6,220 nucleotides of DNA from an uncultured Oscillospiraceae bacterium (GTDB lineage: Bacteria; Bacillota; Clostridia; Oscillospirales; Acutalibacteraceae): positions 1 through 6,220 of the forward strand of contig CABSLJ010000150.1 of the NCBI GenBank assembly GCA_902478455.1, written 5' to 3'. Shown here piece after piece: positions 1 to 4,761 of the stretch; the first letter of the stretch is position 1, and each line of letters begins with the position of its first letter. The position numbers and the translations under genes are program-made. The notes under the pieces were generated by a model. That model did not search any database. It had not been told where the DNA came from and worked only from the letters and a program-made list of their open reading frames with translations.

Positions 1-2667
1 AAGAGACAGGTCTTCGGTGAAGACCGCAAGCCCGTAAGAGGCGATCATCTCCGGAATGCCGTGGTTGATCTCGGGATCGATGTGATAGGGCCGTCCGGCG
101 AGGACAACGCCCCGTCCTTCGTTGCGCTCCATCCACGCGAGCTGGCGCTTCCCCTCCGCGCGGATGTCCGCCTTGGCCCTCTGCTGCTCCTCCCACGCCG
201 CGTGGACGGCAGCGCGGACCTCCTTTGCGGAAAGCTCCCATTCCTCCCTGCACAGACGCACCAGGCGGTCGGCCGCGGTTTTTTCATCGGTCAGGGCGAT
301 GAACGGCCGGATGTAGCGCACATCGCCGTCGGCAATGGCCTCCACATTGTTTTTGAGATTTTCCGGGTAGGAGACGACGATCGGACAGTTGAAATGATTT
401 TGCGCGCCCGGTGTTTCCTGATGCTCATAAAAGACGCAGGGATGAAAAATGGTCGTGACGCCGTGCTCCACCAGCCATTGCACGTGGCCGTGCGACAACT
501 TTGCGGGATAGCACTCCGATTCGGATGGGATGGATTCCATGCCCAGCTCGTAAATCTTCCGGCTGGAGAAGGGGGAAAGCACCGTGCGGAAGCCCAGCGT
601 TTTGAAAAATACCGCCCAGAAGGGATAGTTCTCATAGAGGTTCAGGACGCGCGGGATGCCGATGCAGCCGCGCACGGCCGCATCGGCTGGCAGGGGCTCG
701 TAATCGAATATTCTTTTGCGTTTGTATTCAAAGAGATTGGGCCCCTTTTCGGCCGAAGAGGCGCCGCCCAGCCCTTTTTCACAGCGGTTTCCGGTGATGT
801 GGCGGCGGCCGCCCGGAAAGGTGTTGACCGTCAGCATACAGTTGTTGGAGCAGCCGCCGCAATGCACGGCCGTCGTCGTGTAGGTCAACTCCGGAATTTC
901 CGAAAGGGGGAGCATGGTCGTCTTTTGACCGTGGTAGCGCCTCCGGGCAATCAGCGCCGCGCCGAACGCGCCCATGATGCCCGAGATGTCCGGACAGGTT
1001 GCTCGCGTTCCGGCAATTTGCTCAAAGGCGCGCAGGACGGCCTGGTTGTAAAACGTTCCGCCCTGCACGACGATGTGACGGCCGAGGTCCCCGGCGTCCG
1101 CCAGTTTGATGACCTTGAACAGCGCGTTTTTGATGACGGAATAGGCCAGGCCTGCGGAGATGTCGGCGACGCAGGCGCCCTCCTTCTGGGCCTGCTTGAC
1201 GTTGGAGTTCATAAACACCGTGCACCGTGTCCCGAGGTCGACCGGGTTGCGGGCGAACAGCGCTTCTTCGGCAAACGCCTCGGCGCTGTAACCGAGAGAA
1301 TTGGCGAAGTTTTCAATAAAGGAGCCGCAGCCGGAGGAACAGGCCTCGTTTAAGAGCACTGTGTCGACCGAATGGTTTTTCAGCTTGATGCACTTCATGT
1401 CTTGCCCGCCGATGTCCAGCACGCAGTCCACCTCCGGATCAAAAAAGGTGGCCGCCGTGCAGTGGGCAATCGTTTCGACCTCGCCCTCGTCCAGGCAAAA
1501 TGCGGATTTGAGCAGGGCCTCCCCGTAGCCCGTGGAGCAGGAACGAACGATCTGCGCCCCATCGGGAAGCCGTCTGTGCACCTCGCCGATGGCTTCCATT
1601 GCCGTTTTGATGGGGCTGCCTTGGTTGTTGGCATAGTAGGAGTACAGCAGCTGGCCGTCGCTGCTGATGAGCGCGAGCTTGGTGGTGGTGGAACCGGCGT
1701 CGATGCCGAGAAAGCAATCGCCGCGGTACTCCGCAAGCGACGCCTTCTGTACAACGGCCTTCCGGTGTCTTTGGCGGAAGGCGTCGTAGTCCGCCCGGCT
1801 TTCAAACAGGGGGGACAGGCGCTTGATCTCAAAATCCATGGCAACGCCCTTTTCCGTCTTGCGGATCAACTCTTCCAGAGCGACGGGGGAGGCGTCGTCC
1901 GCCTCCAGCGCCGCGCCCATTGCGGCGAACAGATGGGAATCCTCCGGATCGACGACGTTTTCGGGCGTCAGATGCAGCGTGCGGATGAAAGCTTTTTTGA
2001 GTTCGGGCAAAAAGTGCAGCGGGCCGCCGAGAAAAGCGACGCATCCGCGGATCGGCTTTCCGCAGGCCAGTCCGGAGATGGTCTGATTGACAACCGCCTG
2101 AAAAATGGAAGCGGCCAGGTCGGCTGTGGTCGCCCCCTCGTTGATCAGCGGCTGAATGTCCGACTTGGCAAATACGCCGCACCGCGCGGCGATCGGATAA
2201 ATTTCCTTGTATTGGGCCGCCTGCGTGTTCAGTCCGGCCGCGTCGGTTTGCAGAAGAGCGGCCATCTGATCGATGAAGGAACCGGTTCCGCCTGCGCAGA
2301 CGCCGTTCATCCGTTCCTCCAGGCCGCCGGAAAAATAGATGATTTTTGCGTCTTCGCCGCCGAGCTCGATGGCGACGTCGGTCTGCGGGGCGACGTGCTG
2401 TAAAGCGGTGGCGACCGCCACAACCTCCTGGACGAATGCAAGGCCGAGCGCCCGTGCGAGATTGATTGCGCCGGAGCCGGTGATTCTGACATGAAGCAGA
2501 CAATCCCCAAGCCTGCCGCGCACCTCTTTTAAAAGCTCAGAAAGCGTTTGCTGCGTATGCGCGCAGTGGCGGCGGTATTGCCCGAATACGGTTTGTCCGT
2601 ATTCATCCAGCAGAACCAGCTTGACTGTGGTTGATCCAATATCAATTCCGGCGCGGTAGTTTTTCAT
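1..2667 (-). CDS. Fused 2-hydroxyacyl-CoA dehydratase activase-like protein (two ASKHA domains plus DUF2229 region), C-terminus outside window
   Basis: Activators of this family (HgdC type) use ATP and a [4Fe-4S] cluster to inject a low-potential electron into a partner iron-sulfur dehydratase in the cytoplasm. The frame is open from the ATG at 2667 to the left edge, giving 889 residues without a stop. ASKHA module 1 starts with GIDIGSTTVK (residues 7-16) and carries ELGGEDAK, NGVCAGGTGSF (C124) and RCGVF (C163). Module 2 has GIDAGSTTTK (321-330), DIGGQDMK, NEACSSGCGSF (C443) and RCTVF (C482). Both modules keep a cysteine pair 39 residues apart, as in the cluster-binding cysteines of HgdC. 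Next come HCGGC..C (C603, C606, C610) with GNRCEKG (C629), then a DUF2229-like part from about 670 with SECYPAK (C719), FHPC (C744) and PYHIDPEINHGIPE near the edge. Family members run to roughly 1,400 residues, so about a third is missing. The true substrate or partner is unknown. An in-frame TGA just upstream makes this ATG the first possible start; GGAAGG lies 13 nt before it. Confidence 0.93.
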   Translation of the reverse strand, partial: MKNYRAGIDIGSTTVKLVLLDEYGQTVFGQYRRHCAHTQQTLSELLKEVRGRLGDCLLHVRITGSGAINLARALGLAFVQEVVAVATALQHVAPQTDVAIELGGEDAKIIYFSGGLEERMNGVCAGGTGSFIDQMAALLQTDAAGLNTQAAQYKEIYPIAARCGVFAKSDIQPLINEGATTADLAASIFQAVVNQTISGLACGKPIRGCVAFLGGPLHFLPELKKAFIRTLHLTPENVVDPEDSHLFAAMGAALEADDASPVALEELIRKTEKGVAMDFEIKRLSPLFESRADYDAFRQRHRKAVVQKASLAEYRGDCFLGIDAGSTTTKLALISSDGQLLYSYYANNQGSPIKTAMEAIGEVHRRLPDGAQIVRSCSTGYGEALLKSAFCLDEGEVETIAHCTAATFFDPEVDCVLDIGGQDMKCIKLKNHSVDTVLLNEACSSGCGSFIENFANSLGYSAEAFAEEALFARNPVDLGTRCTVFMNSNVKQAQKEGACVADISAGLAYSVIKNALFKVIKLADAGDLGRHIVVQGGTFYNQAVLRAFEQIAGTRATCPDISGIMGAFGAALIARRRYHGQKTTMLPLSEIPELTYTTTAVHCGGCSNNCMLTVNTFPGGRRHITGNRCEKGLGGASSAEKGPNLFEYKRKRIFDYEPLPADAAVRGCIGIPRVLNLYENYPFWAVFFKTLGFRTVLSPFSSRKIYELGMESIPSESECYPAKLSHGHVQWLVEHGVTTIFHPCVFYEHQETPGAQNHFNCPIVVSYPENLKNNVEAIADGDVRYIRPFIALTDEKTAADRLVRLCREEWELSAKEVRAAVHAAWEEQQRAKADIRAEGKRQLAWMERNEGRGVVLAGRPYHIDPEINHGIPEMIASYGLAVFTEDLSL

Positions 2668-3005
2668 TCCTTTGCTTCAACCTTCCTGTAACCTATGGTA
2701 AGTATGCCGGCCCCCTGCGGCCGGATTTCTGCGCGTGATTCCCCTTCATAACAGGATTCTTCCTTTCCCGTCAGGGGCAGGGCCGAAGACAAATTGAAAA
2801 GAGCCTTCCCTGTTTTGCGTGGATTTTCCGGCTGCTTTCGACCTCTTAACGCATATTTTACATCAAATCCACGGGATTCGCAACCGAAGAGGGAGGTAAG
2901 ACGAATGCCCTTTCCCTCCATTTCTTGCTTTTTATCTCCGCGTTGATAGTCATCAAAGAGATTATGAGGCACACAAAATCCACCACGACCGAGCGATACA
3001 TACAT
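2664..3005 (-). CDS. Doubtful hypothetical ORF (113 aa) with ATGA overlap to the activase start
   Basis: I do not recognise this product. Starting at the ATG whose codon ends at 3005 it encodes 113 residues, beginning MYVSLGRGGFC and ending GYRKVEAKE. An upstream TTG at 3041 would give 125 residues but has no ribosome binding site. The ATG is preceded by GGAGTGGA at a workable distance. The stop TGA (2664-2666) overlaps the activase ATG (2665-2667) as ATGA, an arrangement seen in translationally coupled genes. Against a real gene: there is no recognisable domain, no signal peptide or membrane segment, the residue mix is basic and low in hydrophobics, and a good promoter for the activase lies inside it. 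It may be leader sequence that is open by chance, a coupled leader peptide, or a remnant. Confidence 0.2.
   Translation of the reverse strand: MYVSLGRGGFCVPHNLFDDYQRGDKKQEMEGKGIRLTSLFGCESRGFDVKYALRGRKQPENPRKTGKALFNLSSALPLTGKEESCYEGESRAEIRPQGAGILTIGYRKVEAKE
2707..2724 (-). promoter_or_regulatory. GC-rich hairpin in the activase leader
   Basis: CCGGCC (2707-2712) and GGCCGG (2719-2724) form a perfect 6-bp all-GC stem around a 6-nt loop. It lies about 40 nt upstream of the activase start. On the minus strand it is not followed by a T-run, so it is not a normal intrinsic terminator. It could be a leader fold affecting translation or mRNA stability. I could not match the leader to a known riboswitch class by eye. 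Confidence 0.35.
2855..2883 (-). promoter_or_regulatory. Candidate sigma-A promoter for the activase gene
   Basis: On the minus strand TTGCGA (2878-2883) and TAAAAT (2855-2860) are separated by exactly 17 nt. The -35 matches the TTGACA consensus at 4 of 6 positions and the -10 matches TATAAT at 5 of 6. Transcription would begin near 2848, leaving a leader of about 180 nt before the ATG at 2667. It lies upstream of the activase and downstream of the terminator-like structures, which fits an independently transcribed gene. It is a consensus match only. Confidence 0.45.
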
Positions 3006-3096
3006 GTTGATTCCACTCCGATGTTGGATGCGGTCAATCAAATCACAAACAAGTCATTTTGTTGTCAATAGCGTTGTCGGTGGGATTCAAGCTCAC

Positions 3097-3192
3097 TTAT
3101 TTCAGCTCCGTTTCTAACACAAAAAGAAACCGCGCTGCATAACCGAAAAACGGCTTCACAGTGCGGCTTCTTGTCTGACAGCTATGAAATAA
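3097..3192. repeat. Long imperfect inverted repeat (about 96 bp)
   Basis: Three nested complementary blocks surround one centre. The outer arms are TTATTTCAGCT (3097-3107) and AGCTATGAAATAA (3180-3192), the second with a 2-nt insertion. The middle arms are AAGAAACCGCGCTG (3124-3137) and CAGTGCGGCTTCTT (3159-3172), pairing at 12 of 14 positions with the other two able to wobble on one strand or the other. The inner hairpin is AACCG-AAAAA-CGGCTT near 3141-3156. The spacing between outer and middle arms is unequal. It may be a folded RNA element, a decayed miniature inverted-repeat element, or a terminator with extra flanking pairing. Confidence 0.45.
3117..3172 (-). terminator. Second possible intrinsic terminator (minus strand)
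   Basis: Read on the minus strand, the 14-bp imperfect stem 3159-3172/3124-3137 is followed by the T-rich stretch TTTCTTTTTGTG. The loop is long (about 21 nt) but contains its own small CCG/CGG hairpin. It lies downstream of the stronger terminator at 3224-3259 and could act as a backup for readthrough from the AraC-type gene. It is weaker than the first because of the long loop and the interrupted T-tract. Confidence 0.4.
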
Positions 3193-3223
3193 ATATCCAC
3201 CGCAAACGCGGGCACAAGACATG

Positions 3224-3259
3224 AAAAAAACCTGCGGTCGCAATTTGCTGACCGCAGGT
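3224..3259 (-). terminator. Strong rho-independent terminator of the AraC-type gene
   Basis: ACCTGCGGTC (3230-3239) and GACCGCAGGT (3250-3259) form a perfect 10-bp stem around a 10-nt loop. On the minus strand the stem runs into seven T residues (complement of the A-run 3224-3230). It lies about 80 nt past the stop of the AraC-type regulator on the same strand. This should separate that transcript from the activase transcript. Confidence 0.9.
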
Positions 3260-3338
3260 CTGAAAGGGCAGCATAAAATAGATGTCTCACTGTATAGGAT
3301 TGAACTCTCGCAACATCTAGGTTCTTTCCGATTTTTCT

Positions 3339-4208
3339 TTATTGATTTTTAACTGGAATCCAAATTTCCCACTCATAATCTGGTGATTCCACATCCCCTC
3401 CGGGAAATACTTCAAGATGTGGCACAGATTCGTTGCGGATATATTGGTTCTGAGGAAACCATTCGGTTAATATACGCGCGTATGCTTTGTCTACGTTGTC
3501 AAATCCTGTCTTCGAGTTTATCGTGAATACAGCCCAATCAGCGGCGGGAATGATCTCAATGGTCAATCCGGCTGGAACTTTGTCTTTGGCTTCCGCTCCA
3601 ATGATTGTCTTTGTCAACCCGTTTTGGGACTCAAACTGGTAAGCTGCTACTTGCCAGAACGGCGCAGTATAAAAACTCTCTCCGTTGTTCCATAAAATTT
3701 CGTTGTAGTTGTCCATGAATTTACGCCATAAAGGGGACAGACTGTCGCCGGGAGGACACTTGCAGCTATCATAGCCGGATAGCCCCATGATTTGAAAGCA
3801 TTCTCTTTTTTCGATTCGAAATTTCATTTGTTCCACTCCTTTAATAGTGAGTACGAAGGAAATCGGTGGATAGTTTTTTAGGGCGACACCTTGTCTGCGC
3901 GCCGACATAGGTGTGGTGCCATGGAGTTCTTTAAAGGCCCGTGTAAAAGCGGTAGGGGACTCATAACCGTATTTGAGGGCTATGTCAATAATTTTTTCAC
4001 TGCCATTTTGAATATCGAACACGGCTTGGGATAATCGTCTGCGGCGAATATATTCCGAGACCGGAATGCCAGCCATAAAAGAAAATATCCGAGAGAATTC
4101 ATAGACGGAACAGCCAACTATTTTGGATAGTGACTCATACTGTATCGGCTGAGACAGATTATCCTCAATAAACTCCAGAACATCATTCATCCCTTTGAGC
4201 CAATCCAT
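3339..4208 (-). CDS. AraC-family regulator with C-terminal GyrI/Rob-like effector-binding domain
   Basis: This is a cytoplasmic one-component transcription regulator of 289 residues. The N-terminal 105 or so residues form the double helix-turn-helix of AraC proteins: helix 1 region around LSKIVGCSVYEFSRIFSF, then IIDIALKYGYESPTAFTRAF followed by the family signature HGTTPMSARR. After a linker, residues from M128 (MKFRIEKRECFQIMGLS) to the end match the pattern of effector-binding domains seen in Rob, SbmC/GyrI and BmrR-type proteins, ending with conserved acidic and aromatic residues in DYEWEIWIPV. Such domains commonly bind small, often cationic or hydrophobic ligands; the ligand here is unknown. 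I chose the ATG at 4208 because AGGAGGGG lies 5 nt upstream. A GTG 18 nt earlier would place that Shine-Dalgarno inside the gene. It is followed by a strong terminator and is divergent from the sensor kinase. It may regulate itself or a neighbouring transporter outside the window. Confidence 0.93.
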   Translation of the reverse strand: MDWLKGMNDVLEFIEDNLSQPIQYESLSKIVGCSVYEFSRIFSFMAGIPVSEYIRRRRLSQAVFDIQNGSEKIIDIALKYGYESPTAFTRAFKELHGTTPMSARRQGVALKNYPPISFVLTIKGVEQMKFRIEKRECFQIMGLSGYDSCKCPPGDSLSPLWRKFMDNYNEILWNNGESFYTAPFWQVAAYQFESQNGLTKTIIGAEAKDKVPAGLTIEIIPAADWAVFTINSKTGFDNVDKAYARILTEWFPQNQYIRNESVPHLEVFPGGDVESPDYEWEIWIPVKNQ

Positions 4209-4231
4209 ACAATCCCCTCCTCTCACTTAGA

Positions 4232-4237
4232 AGTATA
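4232..4237 (-). promoter_or_regulatory. Possible -10 element for the AraC-type gene
   Basis: On the minus strand TATACT (4232-4237) matches TATAAT at 5 of 6 positions. It would start transcription near 4225, just upstream of the AGGAGGGG ribosome binding site (4214-4221) and the ATG at 4208. No good -35 is present at 16-18 nt, which would fit a weak or activator-dependent promoter. An 8-bp palindrome AGAATTCT (4252-4259) sits where a -35 would be and could be an operator. Confidence 0.3.
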
Positions 4238-4272
4238 AAAGATTTGCATACAGAATTCTTTACAGTTCTTGC

Positions 4273-4578
4273 TTAATTTAGATAGCCTTTTTTATGTGGC
4301 AAAATCTTAATTACATAAACCGAAAGAAGTCGACCGCTTGACAGCAAGCAATTTTCAACTTTGGAAAATCGAGTTCCGATAATCAGTTTCCCTCGCGGTT
4401 TTACAAACTTTTCAAGTAGCAGAATAGAGTTTTCGTCGGAATAAAAGAGATCTGTTGCTTTTGGGCTGTGATGGGGACAAAATATTTTCAGAACACAAGC
4501 TTTACTTCTTGCGCGGGATAACACATCTGTGTAAATGGTAACGGTACGATCGCGTTTGGAATGCAGGCATAAAAACAC
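4273..4578 (-). CDS. Hypothetical ORF (101 aa), doubtful or degraded
   Basis: I do not recognise this 101-residue product. It starts at an ATG with only a weak AAGAGAAG upstream. It has no signal peptide, no clear membrane helix and no complete known motif. A short run, VKPRGKLIIGT, loosely resembles the strand after motif III in class I methyltransferases (LKPGGKLII), but no glycine-rich SAM-binding motif precedes it, so I do not assign that function. It lies upstream of the AraC-type gene on the same strand, 64 nt from that gene's start, with no terminator between. It could be a gene fragment, a real small protein, or a chance ORF in AT-rich DNA. Confidence 0.25.
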   Translation of the reverse strand: MFLCLHSKRDRTVTIYTDVLSRARSKACVLKIFCPHHSPKATDLFYSDENSILLLEKFVKPRGKLIIGTRFSKVENCLLSSGRLLSVYVIKILPHKKGYLN

Positions 4579-4591
4579 TTCTCTTGGAGGA

Positions 4592-4687
4592 ATGATGAAG
4601 TGGCCTGTAGCGGATTACCGTTACAAAATAGGAAACGAAAAAGCTGCGATTAGATATCAGGAAAATAGAAACCTTACAATTTTGTAA
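4592..4687 (+). CDS. Possible micro-ORF (31 aa) with a Shine-Dalgarno
   Basis: GGAGG (4586-4590) is followed by two consecutive ATG codons at 4592 and 4595, the second at a 4-nt spacing. The ORF encodes 30 or 31 residues (begins MMKWPVADYRYK, ends NRNLTIL) and stops at TAA 4685-4687. It lies upstream of the sensor kinase on the same strand, ending inside a dyad that may be an operator. The peptide is polar and basic with no hydrophobic segment and is not recognised. It could be a leader peptide, or a chance pairing of GGAGG with ATG. Confidence 0.22.
   Translation: MMKWPVADYRYKIGNEKAAIRYQENRNLTIL
4674..4687. promoter_or_regulatory. Dyad TTACAA-TT-TTGTAA, candidate operator upstream of the kinase
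   Basis: A perfect 6-bp inverted repeat with a 2-nt centre lies 74 nt before the kinase TTG start. A -10-like TAAAAT (4716-4721) follows with no good -35 at the right distance. The dyad centre would be roughly 47 nt before the expected start of transcription, a usual place for an activator. Which protein binds is unknown; the AraC-type regulator next door and the kinase's own response regulator are both possible. No transcription terminator function is likely because the stem is AT-rich. Confidence 0.4.
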
Positions 4688-4715
4688 AGTTTACCGGGCG
4701 GTTGTGTTTAAGTGA

Positions 4716-4721
4716 TAAAAT
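4716..4721 (+). promoter_or_regulatory. Possible -10 element for the kinase gene
   Basis: TAAAAT matches TATAAT at 5 of 6 positions and lies about 40 nt before the kinase start codon. At 17 nt upstream the sequence (ACCGGG) does not resemble TTGACA; TTTACC at 4690-4695 is closer but 20 nt away. This suggests either an activated promoter using the dyad at 4674-4687 or a chance match in an AT-rich run. Confidence 0.3.
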
Positions 4722-4745
4722 AAAAAATAAAGAACGAATGCATAG

Positions 4746-4754
4746 AAAGGAGGG
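4746..4754 (+). promoter_or_regulatory. Shine-Dalgarno deciding a TTG start
   Basis: AAAGGAGGG is a near-perfect ribosome binding site, 7 nt before the TTG at 4762. An in-frame ATG at 4738 lies upstream of it and has only a weak A-rich stretch in front. If that ATG were used, the ribosome binding site would be inside the coding region, which is unlikely. The TTG is therefore the better start for the kinase. Confidence 0.75.
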
Positions 4755-4761
4755 CCTTGTC

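Larger units (their letters stand above)
2668..3338. other. Largely non-coding interval between activase and AraC-type gene
   Basis: This 671-bp stretch holds the activase leader with its GC hairpin and candidate promoter, one doubtful ORF, a long imperfect inverted repeat, and the AraC-type gene's terminator. I see no tRNA, rRNA, CRISPR array, insertion-sequence ends or recognisable riboswitch. Between 2884 and 3096 nothing besides the doubtful ORF stands out, apart from a short direct repeat GTTGTC at 3061 and 3073. Confidence 0.7.
4209..4761. other. AT-rich interval between divergent regulator and kinase genes
   Basis: This 553-bp stretch is long for a divergent promoter region. It contains two weak coding candidates (101 aa minus strand, 31 aa plus strand), the dyad upstream of the kinase, and partial promoter matches for each flanking gene. 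No RNA gene, transposase motif or terminal inverted repeat was recognised. The length and lack of a clear gene suggest decayed sequence. Confidence 0.6.

Noticed and set aside
61..1353. 430-codon plus-strand ORF over the activase gene
   Set aside because: It is the exactly codon-aligned antisense of the activase frame. The minus strand carries unmistakable ASKHA and cysteine motifs; this frame carries none and is explained by GC-rich codon use.
1372..2403. 343-codon plus-strand ORF over the activase gene
   Set aside because: Same antisense-frame effect; the amino acid mix is typical of reverse-complement translation and no domain is visible.
1829..2503. 224-codon minus-strand ORF in another frame
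   Set aside because: Arginine-rich shadow frame of the activase gene on the same strand.
2668..2854. Riboswitch in the activase leader
   Set aside because: No conserved core of cobalamin, TPP, FMN, SAM, glycine or other classes could be recognised; only an isolated GC hairpin is seen.
3061..3078. Short direct repeat GTTGTC spaced by 6 nt as a CRISPR or operator signal
   Set aside because: Only two 6-bp copies; expected by chance and not part of a longer repeat series.
3339..4226. Start of the AraC-type gene at the upstream GTG
   Set aside because: The AGGAGGGG ribosome binding site would fall inside the coding sequence; the ATG at 4208 is correctly spaced from it.
4738..4761. Start of the kinase at the in-frame ATG 4738
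   Set aside because: It has no good ribosome binding site, while the TTG at 4762 is preceded by AAAGGAGGG at 7 nt.
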